DNA from: Protonemura montana
Lineage: Eukaryota; Arthropoda; Insecta; Plecoptera; Nemouridae
DNA: 64,000 bases
Assembly: GCA_947568835.1 (NCBI GenBank)
Contig: OX387605.1
Coordinates: forward strand, 26,325,769 to 26,389,768
Direction: 5' to 3'
Part shown: piece after piece, positions 21,155-31,610 of the stretch
Position numbering within the stretch: position 1 is the stretch's first letter
Layout of the letters: each line of letters opens with the position of its first letter
Notes under the pieces: generated by a model
What the model was told of the DNA's origin: nothing
Databases searched by the model: none
The model's input: the letters and a program-made list of their open reading frames with translations, nothing else
Position numbers and translations under genes: made by a program

Positions 21155-24100
21155 CGCTTAGAGCAGACGGCAGTTCTACGACATCAGAGCACCGATTTGA
21201 TCGCCGCGACACGGAGGACGCCGATCACGATGAGAGGTTGGAGACAAAACGTCAGACCGGCTCGGGATTGAATGCAAATTGCCGGCCGTTTTAACGACCG
21301 AATTGACATAGCTGCTAATTACCAATTCGTAATTACAATTCTTCGACGCAATCATTTCACGAATCTATAGTTAAACATTACGTCACGGCAAGAGCCGAGG
21401 GCGTTTGTTCCTCTACCAGCCGCTAGAGCGATCCCAAGCAGTCTACGCTGGCGTCGCGGCGCCCGCCGAATCTTGCAATGAATTAACCGCGTTGTAATTC
21501 ACCGTGATTGGCGTCGCCTGACTATCGTAATGTCCGACGGCGGCGCGGCATCAAAGAGGCGCTGGCGTCCCGCGCCGCGACGCGTCTATTTCGGGCCGAG
21601 TGAGACATCGGCGTCGGCGTCGGCGGCGTCCCATCTGGAGCCGCGATCGTAATTACGCGAGAATCAAAGGACGCGATGCAATAAATGCCACCGGCAGACA
21701 CGACAAGGGTGTAGTGGTGAGGGGGGGGGGGAGAGGGGGGGGGGGGGGTAATAAACCGAAATGTGCGACTTGTCGTTAAAATGCTGTCTTTTCGCTCGGC
21801 GAAACAAGAGGTTCACGCTGAGAGCGGATCGGATCTGAGAGAGCGGGAAGGGAAGTCCCGAAAAAGACGCCATCACGGCGGGCATTAGCGCGGGAACGGA
21901 GGGCAGCCAATCGGTTTCAAAGACGAATTCAAATTCACAGCCCAGAAAACAGCAATAAAAACTGCTAACTAGCGTTCACAGCCACTAGGAAAATCCTGGA
22001 TGAGCAATAAGTTGTTTCGTGACTTGTTGACCATCTCATGGACCGTGTCAACGCGAAATGTAAATGACTACTATATATATGTATATAAGTGACAAACCAA
22101 TATCTTGTACAAAGATCAATCTGGGAAATAAACATATAATTATTATTAAATCTTATAGGGAAGCTATTGCATCAAGGTGCTGGTCGGTGCATGACTCGGG
22201 CTACGGATTTTCTTACACCTTTCAACGCTATCTATAACGGTACCTACACACGGATGAGAATCGCAATCCGCTCGGTTGTACGGGGTACGTGACAAGGGTC
22301 TGCGTGACTGGCTTCAGTGTTTTTAAGCGAGTTGTTACGGACAAAGCCGAAGCCTGCCGCGATGAAGGAGGGTGGTCGCCACCCCGTGGGGGGGGGGGGG
22401 GGGGGGGGGGGAAGGCGTCGGACTCAGATCGACTCTAGTTAAGTGGCAAGTCGCTCTTCAGGACAGAGCCACGACGCTATAGAGGTGCAAGACAAGGATG
22501 CCGTCATTACCGGCGCAAGGGACTAGCGACATGTCGATTGTGAAAATGCATTTCCGGCTAGACTTTAAAAAGCCGAGTTTTGATTAGCAAATGTGCACTA
22601 TTTCAAGTTATCGACAATTAGAATCAATATTAAATGGGACCTCCCTTGGCCCGGCGCAGCCCGAAAGGTGCTTAGACACCCTAGTCACGTGCAGAAGGGC
22701 GGCCAGCCATAATATTGTTTGCAATCAAAAATATATTCCAGATAGTTCCATAGTAAATAGTGGATGTCACGAGGTCGAGAGGAGACCCGCCCTGCCACCG
22801 AGTGGTTCGATCCATCTAAACGCTCGGTGTCCTGTTATTCCACATGCGAGACAAACCAAATAACCCGACCCTCTCTCGTGTTTGCCCAGCATCTCGCGTT
22901 GCGCCCAGCGCAGCCCAAACTTCCTCTCTCAACTCTTTATTGGCATTCCTCTCGAGACCCAGGAGGAGTCAAATTGGGCTGATCGCGTCACCGGTCGCGC
23001 GGTGGTCACTGGACCCCGCGACACTTTCACCGGATTCCACTGCTGCGCTCGGGTAGCTGCTGCGCACGCTACGCGGGGACCCACCGACGCTCGGCAGTTT
23101 GTGTATAGCCAGTGCCGTTTACCGAGATGCACACGAAGCGTCTGATTTCGCAAGTCGCGTTCCTTGATTTCAATATCGGTTTGGCACTTGTATTTAAATC
23201 TGCAATGGTTATGATATGTATGTGCCAATCTTTTAACTAGAATATCGAGCCTGAGGTGCCCAGTACCTACACCTGAAATTAATGGGCCAATTGCGAGACG
23301 ATAAATTCCAACGAGCTCGGTCATTTCGAAAAGTAAATGAAATGTGTATAATAAAACTCTTGCGTGTGCGTGTGAAAATATCTCTTTCAATATCTTACTC
23401 AAACAGTTAGTATTCGAAGCCATCTCTCGGGTTTCCCAATCGCACGGCTCGCATTGACGACGAAAATAAACGTTTCCACTCCGTTCAATAAACACACGCA
23501 CCTTTCGTACGCAACGACACCTCGTTCTGCACCCAACACGGCTATACCTGCTCTCATGACAGCAGACGGCCGGTACGATACGCACAATGATACGCACAAT
23601 GATACGCGGGACACGTCTGCATGCGTTCGATCGGTCGCCAAGCGTTTCCGTCAGCATGAGTCGATGATAATATAATAGTTTCGATCGCCGAAGAAAACCA
23701 TTTGAGAGCTACCTCCAAATCACAGAGCCAACATTCCAAGAAATAAACCCTGGGCCATCAAGTTGATCGTACACCCGGGTTCCTTCTGAAACGGGACAGA
23801 CGTCCGAGGGGTATCGATGTTAATGACTTTCAATGTAAAAAGCACTCAAAACTGGGCGAGTGACAGGATTATAATTTATACGGGCAGGTAGTTTCAATTC
23901 GTCCCATCGTATCCCTCTCAATGAATCGTCTCCAACGCTAGATGGCCTAGTTTTGTACCTGACCTAGGTCTGCAGCTTCATCACGGTTGGTCCGAGTCTA
24001 CGCGCGTTTGGCACAGTCACGCATGTGCGACATCATGCGTGTCACTGTTTGCTCTGAGCTAGGCGCGTGAACATGCGTTTTATCCGATCGGTTGTGCGTG

Positions 24101-27100
24101 CTTCGGAAGGGTTGTATTCTCGCATGGAGTTGATCGAAACTTGGTAAGTTAGTGTCAAGAAACATTACTATAAATAGAAGTGTAATTGTGCACGGGATGA
24201 CCGAACACTGTCAGCTGCCAAGACTTTTTATGTTCAAGTTATCAACAAGACTGGACGAAACTGTTTCCAGGAGACGAAGAAACTGAAAACTTATTTCATC
24301 TCAGCAATGAGAGAACAAACATAAACCCAGGACTGCTGGGAGACTGCGATGCCAGACTCTTGCATTCCCTCCCGGGACCCGGGATCGGTCACGTCACTGC
24401 CGCACGGGTCGAACGATTTCAATTAGCACTGACTTTGGTTTTTTTTTCCCGTTCGCCTCGCGGAAAACTTGGAAGTGACTGCGATTTCCAGGGCTGCCAA
24501 CATGTGATCGACTGGTGTTCGACAAAACGACAAAACACCGCTCGCAAGATGTTTCAAATCAGAGCACGGCATAATTCAGATTCGACTCGGCTCATTATGA
24601 AAGATACATTCAATTCATTTTGAAAAACATTCCTCCATGAAAATCAAGTGACACAAAGAAAGACCCGCGTGCCAATACAAGGACTACACCAAACAAATCG
24701 TTCGATGACCCTGCGGCGTTAACAATGCTCACTTCCCAACACCCCATTCCCCCGAAATAACGGTACCCGTTGGCTTTGTCCCCGGTCATCCAGTCCATCG
24801 GACAAGTGCGTCTTCTTTGCGAGGCAAGAAAACCCGGCACCAATGTCACAAATCGCGCCCTGAAATAACATCCCCCCACCCCCCAAGTCAGATTGACATC
24901 GCCTCCATGCAGACGGTATTTATTTATACGCCCTGCACGCCACATGGTGTGGCCCCGATTCCTCCGAGGGTGTGCCTGGCCCGACATCGGGGCAGGGCGA
25001 CCCCCGTCGCTCACACCATGGCAATTAAAAAAAAGTATAAATGGTGTGCAGATTGGCAAACATCGCAGGTAAAAACGCCGGACACGGGCAGGTTATTAGT
25101 CTTCGATAAGATGTCCAATGTATTGTGTGTCCAAGGAGATGAAGGTATTTACCCATCAACCCTTTTCAATTTGGCCAATCTCTTTTATTCTCTCGGCCTG
25201 GCAAGTCAAGCGCATGCGACGATGAAAACACTGGTCAGCAGCCAGTAGAAGCTCTTAAGATGCACTATGCTTGTGGTGAACGTTGGCGAGATGTGTTCGG
25301 TGTTTGCTAAGTGACATCCGAAGACTTGGCAGATTGAGCGACCAAACGAGCTGGCGATACGCGTGCGCGATGGCTAGCTGCGGCTGTCGTTTTGTGACGA
25401 ATCAACACAAAATATCGAATCACGCATTTATCAAACGAGCAATTCACTCTCAAATGCAAGTGACGAACAAAATGAAGAAATTAATCTTCGATAGTAATCC
25501 AATTATAATAAAAAGATGGTAAACTTTTGTTAGAACTTTGATAGTTAAACATAAGTCTGTGAATATTGACAAAACAAGCGAAGGAAACAATTGTAGATTG
25601 TCCTGAGCCTCCACGAGGACATGTCTGCAGATGGCTGCCCTCCGAACAGACAACATAAAACTCGGGATTACCTTGGTAACGACATTTAGCGTCTGCGCAC
25701 GACGACATATAAAAGGCAGTTTGTGGTTAGCAAGACGCCAGTCAGTTGATTGATGTATAAAATAATAATCGCTATAATAACGATAAGAAAAACAACAACA
25801 TAACGTGGCAACGTGAAAGCGGTCACCAGCGCCCGCTCGATCGTACGAATGTCGCAGGCGCACAGCCAACACGATCGTAAAAACGACGCGAACAGCCCTC
25901 TATGATCGCGTCGTGCGGTTGACAACGACGATCACAACAAGGCTGTGCATCCAGCGCCGCCATTCCACGGCCAGGCCGAGCCCCGCGATACGACGTCGAG
26001 ACACTTTCTCATACACACTGAAGAGGACGGCGTCACCACGTTTAGCACAGCGTGGTAACTTTACGAGGCGCGTCGTCAATCACAGGGTTTACTGCTTAGA
26101 GCTGCACCTGTCCGTTATCGTACATGCAAAGCAAAAAGGGGTATTGTCAGCAACTTCCTCGTGGTCGTAGCAGCGGATATCATCTCGCGCGAAGCAAATG
26201 GCGTCATTCGCCGCATTCAATTTTCAATAGCATTAACAAAGACATGCCAATAGGTTTGTCACAGAGCCGTATTAATTATTGGACACGATTTTTATTATCT
26301 GCTCTCGAGTGTTCCACGTTAATTGAAATAGAAATTACCTTCGAGTTACTAAACAGCCTGGCAACAGATATAGCTATATAGGTACATAATGCAAGATCTC
26401 TCTGTCTCTATCTTACTTATGCTAGTGATCGGCTAACAGGCTAACAGGCATGAGCACCGAATAGGCAGCAACGGCCGTGCATTAGCATCTCGCAACCCAT
26501 AGCGACGGAATAAAACGTGCCTTTATGGACGTGGGAACAACAAATAACTATCACGGTCTTCTGGCTCACATCTGCAGGGAACAATGTAAATCATTGTGCG
26601 ATCCAAGTCGCGTAGGCAGCCAATCGAACTGCGGGTTTCGTGCGTCGATAGGCTGCGCGCGAGTGCGCGAAAAACCGCGAGTTGTTTTCAGAGAAATGAC
26701 ACGAGCTTCTTACGGGGAACCGCGCGCGAACCTCGCGGACGAATTTCCGTGCATGCGGCCGACTCGGCAACTAGCTGCAGGCTGTCAGCGGTGATTACAG
26801 ATTGGACGGCCAATCGCAGATCGCGTTGCATCGGACCGGCCATCAGTTTTTGTGACGACGCGAGGCGAATTCGCCGAATCGGCCGAGCGAATTATTGAAA
26901 TTGCATTGCCGCGGATTGCCCCCCCCCCCCCCCCCCCCCCCCCGCCCCCCCCTCCTCATCCTACCCCTCGAGCACGGCGGCCATGTTTGTTTGTCAATAA
27001 GTAGGCCCGGTTACTAAATCCTATATGCTAGTTTTTCAATATCGTTAACTTTGATCGCGCGCGATGGGAATGGGCCAGAGCACGATGGCCACTCCCTGTT

Positions 27101-30100
27101 CACCCCGCGGAATCATTTCTGCACGAGGTGCGGCCTCTCTCTCTCTCTTCGAACAGTAGTCTGGCGCGGTTCTACTGTCCCATTATATACCAGAGTTAGG
27201 CAGCCCATCATAGATCAGATTTCCACTGCTGCAGCTTTTATATAACGATCTAGGAGGCGGTGCTGCAAGATGCTCTAAATCCGACGGACCTGTTTTGCCC
27301 TTTTTCTCGGAAAATCACGGCTATTGAGACGGCCGTCCGCCCCCTGCGCTCACGGCGCCCTTTATGCCCTCGCTTCGCACAAAGCACGGCGGGCCAGAGT
27401 CATTTTTCTCGTGTCAATGATGGCGACTCGACCAGGCAGTGATCACGAGAAGGATGGCAGACAATCGACGCTGCCTTTGGCTTCACTAGCCTGCCGCTCA
27501 CTGCCTGCTAGACTCGAAGCCAATCGAGCAGGCGCAGGCTCGTTTGTCTCAAACAAATGCATTTCCTGGCGATCAATCTCACTCGGCTTTATGTGAGAAT
27601 CCAACTGGCTCCGAGATGTCCAACTCGCAACGGTCTCGAATCGACACTCGCATGTCTCGTTCGGTAATTACATTACAACAAGTATATGAGAATATTGTGC
27701 GTCGAAAACAGTGAAAGTTAAACTTGATCTATATTTAGTTGCGATCGATCACATTCCGAGAGGCCGTGGAAACGATTGATATTTGGATTTGTTTCAACTT
27801 TTCGGCGAGCGCGCGCGTCCGAGCGTGTCAGGACGACGTCCTCAGCTCGGCGTGTGCCGTGACATTTGCAAGACATTAGTGCATTAATTCCCGTCCGCGC
27901 CGACGCCTGGTTCACGCAGGAGACGCCTCGCGACGCCGGGCGTCGAGACGCGTGGAGATTTGGACAGGACGCACTCGACAAGTGAAAACCGACACTGGGA
28001 CGGGAAGGCCGTGCCAAGGAATGGAATCAAGTGCTCACAGGACAGTTTTACGGGCCGGGATTATTTTGAGAATTTGGAAGAAGTGAAGAGTGTGCATCGT
28101 GGCCTCCATGGAAGATAGGTGGAAGACCATGAGACCACGTCAACCTCTTCCCAGACTTTAAAAACACAAGATGTGAATTCTTTGTTCGTTTCGGTTACAG
28201 AATGAGAGTCACGGTCTCCTTTGGCTGGTAAATCTGGATGACGTTTGAGAGGATGAAGTCATGGCTGTACCCGATGGATTGATAAGACGCAACATGAAGG
28301 GGGGCAGAGGGGAGACGAACACTGCCAGGCGGAGCCAGGCGTGGCCAATGAGCATTGAATCAATTCAATCCCCGCGGGATTCGGCGGAGAGCAGCGATGA
28401 TCCAGATCGCCGTGCCCGCGTCGCATCGAACGGACCGTGGGGAAACAGCCACCTCCCATTTCATTGCCACTCATCAAAGTTGGGTTTGTTTCAAAATGTT
28501 GCGTACATCATTTCTGAAAATACACGAACTGCTTCGTGGAGTGTGCGATCAAAATGTCGGGGCTGGTCCACGTCGCACCTTGCGGATGAACTTTGAGCTT
28601 TGGTGGGACAAAACATGGGAAGGGTGGACACGTGTAGTTTGCGTTTCATGAACGTCATGCACAATGTGAACCGATTCGCTCGATGCTAGCTTCGTCAACA
28701 GGCGAGTTAGTGATATAAGGTTGGGTCGGCTAGTTAACCATATCAGCGCAGACCAACGCTGGCAACGACTTTCATTGCGACAACCGTGGTAATTGCACAC
28801 AATTAATTCACATGCCACGAAAATAAACCCGAGTCGCTATCGCGGCGTGATGCCGGGTCGCTATCGCTCATTTCGAATTATTTCACGAATTCAAACCGGC
28901 GAATGAAAACAAACCTTATCGGTTCAGCGACACATTTTCATCGGGCGATGTCGATCGAAGACAAACGACAAGCCGAAAATTAGGTCATGCCGAATTCTAA
29001 TAATAATATTAAGAAAGGATTTGGCCAATTTTTCTTGAATTCCGACAAAATCGAACGTGTCGGAACAAAAGCGCAGAGGCCAAGATAACACGAGACGACC
29101 CACCTCGAAACGCTGTCGCTCGAGAATCTTGCTGGCCGTGAAAGGATGGATACACGGCTACCTGAACGCCGAACAACAACAGAATAGAAATCAATCATGC
29201 ATCGGGCATGCTTATCGCCGATATCTCCACCGAAGGGTTGGAAGCTTGGAATGGGGCGACCACCGATTCAGGTAGCCACCGATTCAAACACATTCTTTGC
29301 TATTTTTCGCAGAAAATCTGGCCAATTTTTATTATTATAAAATGCCAGGTATCAAAATTGAGCGAGGTTTATTGAAAAAGTCCTCACATGTCAATTGTTT
29401 GTCTGCGTTATAAATATACATTCGAGTTGGTCGGATGGCAAGTTGTTGACTATCTCCGTTAGCTGCTTGCAAATATCAATGTGTCCTATTACCTTCCATA
29501 TAGACCTATATCTCCGCCAAGAAGGGGCCACTATAGCTGGACTATCATCAAAATATGCATTAGATCGCCGTCATCGACTCTGTTTACTTGCTGGATTAGC
29601 ATATTTTTAGTTAACACCGAGCTTTACATTGCCAGTTTACATTGTATACATCAGAGTTATAGTCAAGTGCCCTTTGGACACGATATAAACTTGAACGATC
29701 AATAAGTTTCGATTCATCTACCAGTTATAACCAACCAGACGAGCTGGTATTTCAATTTTGTAAATGATACCTTCGCCTTGAATCGTGAACCCTTTACTCT
29801 CTCTACTCTAGCAAACCCTGTCGCTGTGTTCACATGGAATATGCCGATGTCAGCAACGCAGTAACTCCATCCGGCAACGCTACACATACTCGATACCCTC
29901 GGCGACATCGGAGGGTTGCTTGTTGCTATCGACATGACTTAGTTTATATTATTATGCGCTAGTACGAAGCCGAGCGTTCGAATCATACCTATAATATTGA
30001 AGACCTCCAAATCTTAACTTAGCATTTTGTGTTGCTGTAGCTACCGTATGGTGCTACGGCCGTAGGTGGTAAACAAACACATCACAATACCGCATCTAAA

Positions 30101-30655
30101 GTTGATGATCGCTTTTAGGGCCCGGAAGTTTATACCAAATATTTATCCGATAGCGAGATTATAAATTAAGATGTCCGTAACGATTGAAATAAATTACTGA
30201 AATGACTGAATCAACATCGTTAGCCGCTATTGACACCGGGGGCAGAGTACAAGAACCACACGGCTATAGCTTTGCGGCCGAAATTTCAGTTGCGCTTTAA
30301 TATTATTTTGTCTTCTATTTCTTCAAGTTTCTTTAGAAATGGGCGCCCCCTTTAAGCTTATTACTTGCAGCACCCTTGCATTACCCTATGATTGTTTCTA
30401 GAGTCATGTCTACTTGATGTAAACTTAGCACTAGTTTCAACAAAAACTATTTCAACTGGGTTTTCAATGCTAAGTGAAGAACAACTAAATTTCCCAACTT
30501 TTTGTAACTTGTACCTGTTACTTTATCAAGGGTTAGAGCAGTCCTGACAATTTCTTGCATTACCCTATTCGTCGACCTATAGCCATAAAGCCTCTCTAAT
30601 GCAAACACCATCAACTCACCACGCTGCCGTCCATGTCGCTGTCGTGGGGGTCCAT
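5327..30655 (-). CDS. ARID3/dri: ARID3/dead ringer-type transcription factor, N-terminal exons (partial)
   Basis: ARID3 proteins are nuclear factors that bind AT-rich DNA through an extended ARID domain. The proposed join is 30655-30620, 7550-7425 and 5653-5327. All junctions are phase 0 with GT or GC donors and AG acceptors. The product starts MDPHDSDMDGSV, continues through an acidic serine-rich region, then a possible coiled coil (IAKLKQQ|QHDEIERELSKQ). A Pro/Ala-rich linker follows, then WSFEEQFKQ(VRQ), the first residues of the ARID3 extended ARID domain. The remaining ARID and REKLES parts lie left of base 1. The identification rests on the WSFEEQFKQVRQ motif. The first exon is the weakest part. 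The symbol could equally be any ARID3 paralogue. Confidence 0.75.
5919..5961. repeat. 10-bp GC-rich tandem repeat
   Basis: Four copies of a cggtgcggcc unit lie within the ARID3 intron between the exons at 5.6 and 7.4 kb. Confidence 0.85.
7061..7110. repeat. 12-bp tandem repeat
   Basis: There are four copies of acccgatgRgtt. No other feature is seen between 5.97 and 7.06 kb of this ARID3 intron. Confidence 0.85.
7150..7258 (+). repeat. Single 5S rRNA-derived element
   Basis: ACACCGGTTCTC, GATCACCGAA and GGTATTGGATGGGCGA lie in the order and spacing of the 5S rRNA internal control region. CATGACCAATTCTGTTC, the non-5S end of the 91-bp family, follows. It is a single unit, with no array. Confidence 0.7.
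7425..7550 (-). CDS. ARID3/dri: ARID3 acidic exon
   Basis: On the minus strand the acceptor is CTCTCTGTTGCAG|TCT, with a good pyrimidine tract, and the donor is CAACAG|GTACGC. It has 42 codons, phase 0 at both ends. It encodes an acidic region (SNNDEDMSDVELHDDDSQ) and then IGDAASVIAKLKQQ, which reads smoothly into the next exon's QHDEIERELSKQ. Acidic N-terminal regions are usual in ARID3 proteins. Confidence 0.75.
7551..12200. other. First part of the long ARID3 intron
   Basis: No coding exon is recognised. Open frames here are short and without family motifs. The region contains (GT)-rich sequence near 8084-8106, an AT-rich block at about 10500-10800, and a homeodomain-site cluster at 11760-11900. 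Confidence 0.45.
11755..11905. promoter_or_regulatory. Candidate enhancer: cluster of TAAT-core sites
   Basis: At least eight TAAT/ATTA cores occur in about 150 bp, several as palindromic TAATTA or TAATTAC: CATTAATCG, GGTAATTACAAAATAATTACG, CTAATTAAAT, GCTAATGCC, GAATTAGTC, CCATTAATTGC. The spacers are GC-balanced, so this is not simply AT-rich DNA. It lies in the long intron of a developmental-type transcription factor gene. The regulatory role is inferred. Confidence 0.35.
12230..12976 (+). mobile_element. tRNA-related foldback element, copy 4 with 11-unit array
   Basis: The element is flanked by the exact 10-bp repeat agcaaaactt (12220-12229, 12977-12986). It lacks the long left arm and starts in the shared spacer (AGAATTAGAGTGACTGTG). 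It has eleven tRNA-like units spaced 52 bp from 12341. Only the last (12861-12933) has the whole 73-nt tRNA-like sequence with GGTTCGAGTCC. It ends in the A-rich tail. Confidence 0.85.
13970..14340. repeat. 11-bp array passing into a 26-bp minisatellite
   Basis: About six copies of an 11-bp unit (cggcaacatca) run straight into about 12 copies of a 26-bp unit (ggaccgtggcc + aggacaacatcacgg). The two units share caacatcacgg. The 26-bp unit has no stop in any plus-strand frame, so long open frames here are artefacts. Confidence 0.93.
14561..14714. repeat. C12 run and ATT trinucleotide run
   Basis: A C12 run lies at 14563-14574 and a TTA/ATT microsatellite at about 14688-14713. No gene is seen from 14.7 to 16.1 kb. 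Confidence 0.85.
15235..15365. repeat. Interspersed repeat with GTTTAACGACGCA motif
   Basis: GTGTTTAACGACGCATTGTT and TCATGCGGT recur at 38688-38725 (GTTTAACGACGCACTGTTTT, CCATGCGGCA). The motif also occurs inverted at about 3466-3492. The tail GGGTGCCGGCGCCGAGCCTA resembles 35877-35893. These look like decayed fragments of one short interspersed family. Confidence 0.45.
16133..16300 (-). mobile_element. 164-bp short interspersed element, copy A
   Basis: This is the reverse complement of the element at 30390-30553. It shares TGTCAGGACTGCTCTTACCC, GTAACAGGTACAAGTTACGA and CATCAAGTAGACATGAGTCT. No coding sequence is seen. Confidence 0.75.
16498..16508. repeat. G11 run
   Basis: A homopolymer of guanines, one of ten poly-G/poly-C runs found between 4 and 32 kb. 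Confidence 0.95.
16884..17070 (+). mobile_element. tRNA-related foldback element, copy 5 (short)
   Basis: The left arm (AGGATGAAATCTTATTT to CCGTCTCAAAAATTG) runs directly into one tRNA-like unit at 16968-17041, then GCATCAATTTTTGAGACGG. There is no tandem expansion and no clear flanking duplication. Confidence 0.78.
17277..17299. repeat. G23 run
   Basis: An uninterrupted run of 23 guanines. No gene is recognised around it (17.1-18.5 kb). Confidence 0.95.
18599..18790. repeat. 39-bp minisatellite
   Basis: About five copies of a 39-bp unit (tggacaagaggtcgaggag + ttgatcagagtcgctatagc) lie in the long ARID3 intron. The unit is a multiple of three, hence open frames on both strands with 13-residue periodicity. 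Confidence 0.93.
19743..19773. repeat. C31 run
   Basis: An uninterrupted run of about 31 cytosines. Neighbouring sequence has no recognisable exon. Confidence 0.95.
20378..20402. repeat. G25 run
   Basis: A run of 25 guanines about 100 bp before a tRNA-related element. Confidence 0.95.
20495..20815 (+). mobile_element. tRNA-related foldback element, copy 6 (tRNA-like units in both directions)
   Basis: An inverted tRNA-like 3' half lies at about 20529-20581. Two plus-strand units follow. The second (20653-20725) is 73 nt with a pairable acceptor (GTCCAAG/TTTGGGC), D arm (GCTC/GAGC) and T arm (CGGGG/CCCCG). The right arm ends CATTGCAAGCGTTTGCAATT. Confidence 0.78.
21103..21155. repeat. GCCGAC hexamer run
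   Basis: About eight perfect copies of gccgac. Around it, at 21280-21370, 21480-21500 and 21648-21658, are further TAATTAC-type sites, a second candidate regulatory region. Confidence 0.85.
21721..21749. repeat. Interrupted poly-G run
   Basis: A run of about 29 bases of G interrupted once by AGA. Confidence 0.9.
22388..22411. repeat. G24 run
   Basis: An uninterrupted run of guanines. Confidence 0.95.
22420..30370. other. Upstream part of the long ARID3 intron
   Basis: No exon is recognised. The longest open frame (22929-23657, minus, 242 codons) has no family motif and biased composition, and I treat it as chance. A poly-C run lies at 26919-26952, interrupted once by G. TAAT-core sites recur, for example near 26270-26350. 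Confidence 0.4.
26919..26952. repeat. C25 + C8 run
   Basis: Poly-C interrupted by a single G. Confidence 0.95.
30390..30553 (+). mobile_element. 164-bp short interspersed element, copy B, with 15-bp target-site duplication
   Basis: The element is flanked by an exact 15-bp direct repeat, cttgcattaccctat (30375-30389 and 30554-30568). The interior matches copy A at 16.1 kb (inverted) and the hairpin at 44.8 kb. There is no open frame and no clear A/B boxes. The exact duplication points to a fairly recent insertion. Confidence 0.8.
30620..30655 (-). CDS. ARID3/dri: Possible first coding exon of ARID3
   Basis: On the minus strand this reads ATG then MDPHDSDMDGSV, ending at a strong donor GTG|GTGAGT in phase 0. 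That matches the phase-0 start of the 7425-7550 exon, and the acidic Asp/Ser composition is continuous. The ATG is the first in its frame after a TAG at about 30787. It sits at the edge of a CpG-rich stretch that would suit a promoter. It is short, so the assignment rests on phase, donor, composition and position only. Confidence 0.45.
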
Positions 30656-30659
30656 CTGG

Positions 30660-31330
30660 TAGACGGCGACCGGGTCTCTGTTTTTGACCCGAATTTTGGC
30701 TGCGTTAACGGGGATTCGCACCCTCGCCCGTAGTGTCAGAGAGACGAACGACTCGCTGCTCCCGGCGCGGCGTCGCGACGTTCGCTAAACGCCCCCGGGG
30801 GTGCACGACGGGTAGAAGACACCCCTCGTGATCACCGACAAGATCACTGCACTGCACGCCGTCTCCGTCAACTTTGAAAGTCCACGCACTGCACGCACTG
30901 CACGCACTAAACTGCAAGTCCCGCCACACAAACCACACGCTCGCGAGTCGGCAAAGCACGGCCGCGATAATACTGTTGTCTAGCGCGGAAAGACGACCCT
31001 CCTCTGGTTCGGTCGCCGGTGTCAATGAAGTGGTGGGCTCTAGCCGCGCTCATCGCGCCGCGCCGCGCTGCGATCGGCCCCTCCTCGCCAGCGCCCCCCC
31101 TGATATCAAACTCCAATCGAATCCCGGCCGGGTGGAGCTTCGATGGGCGGGGCGACGCTCTCGTTTTTTTTTTGCGCCCGTTCGACGAGGTGGCCAATGG
31201 GCGTCGAGCGGAGACCACGTGCGACCAACCGCGCCGGACGTGTTTAGATGCCACCCAACGCGATCCGAAGAGATTGAGGGGGGGCAGGGGGGGGATTCGA
31301 GTGGAGAGGAAATTTCGTATCATCAGCACA
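30660..31330 (-). promoter_or_regulatory. CpG-rich stretch, candidate ARID3 promoter/5' UTR
   Basis: It is dense in CpG (for example CGCCGCGCCGCGCTGCGATC near 31056) compared with its AT-rich flanks. It lies immediately upstream of the proposed ARID3 start codon on the minus strand. No TATA box was identified. Confidence 0.35.
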
Positions 31331-31425
31331 TACGCTTCTCATATACAACTTTTCGCTTTTCAAGACAATTTCAGCGCAATTGGTTCGTCAACCCTCCGCA
31401 GAGTTTTCCCACAAGCCTATTCTAA

Positions 31426-31515
31426 TCTAGATCGCAGAAGTTAAGCAACACTGTGTGATTGCAGAAACGGTCGCTGGATGGGTGACCACCACAGCCTCGT
31501 GTGTTTTAGATGGGA
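31426..31515 (+). repeat. 5S rRNA-derived fragment
   Basis: GAAGTTAAGCAACACTG, then GCTGGATGGGTGACCACC with spacing like the 5S rRNA A-box to C-box interval. It lacks the CATGACCAGTTCTG end of the 91-bp array family, so it may be an independent 5S-derived copy. Confidence 0.55.
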
Positions 31516-31574
31516 CTTTGGTAACCGCAAGTTGATCAAATGAAAAAGGCACACAGCCGATGCAAAATCTCTAG

Positions 31575-31609
<35 letters not shown>
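31575..31609. repeat. C35 run
   Basis: The longest homopolymer in the window, 35 cytosines. Confidence 0.95.

Positions 31610-31610
<1 letters not shown>

Noticed and set aside
22929-23657. 242-codon minus-strand open frame
   Set aside because: No family motif, odd composition, no convincing splice signals or start context. Probably chance in GC-rich intron DNA.
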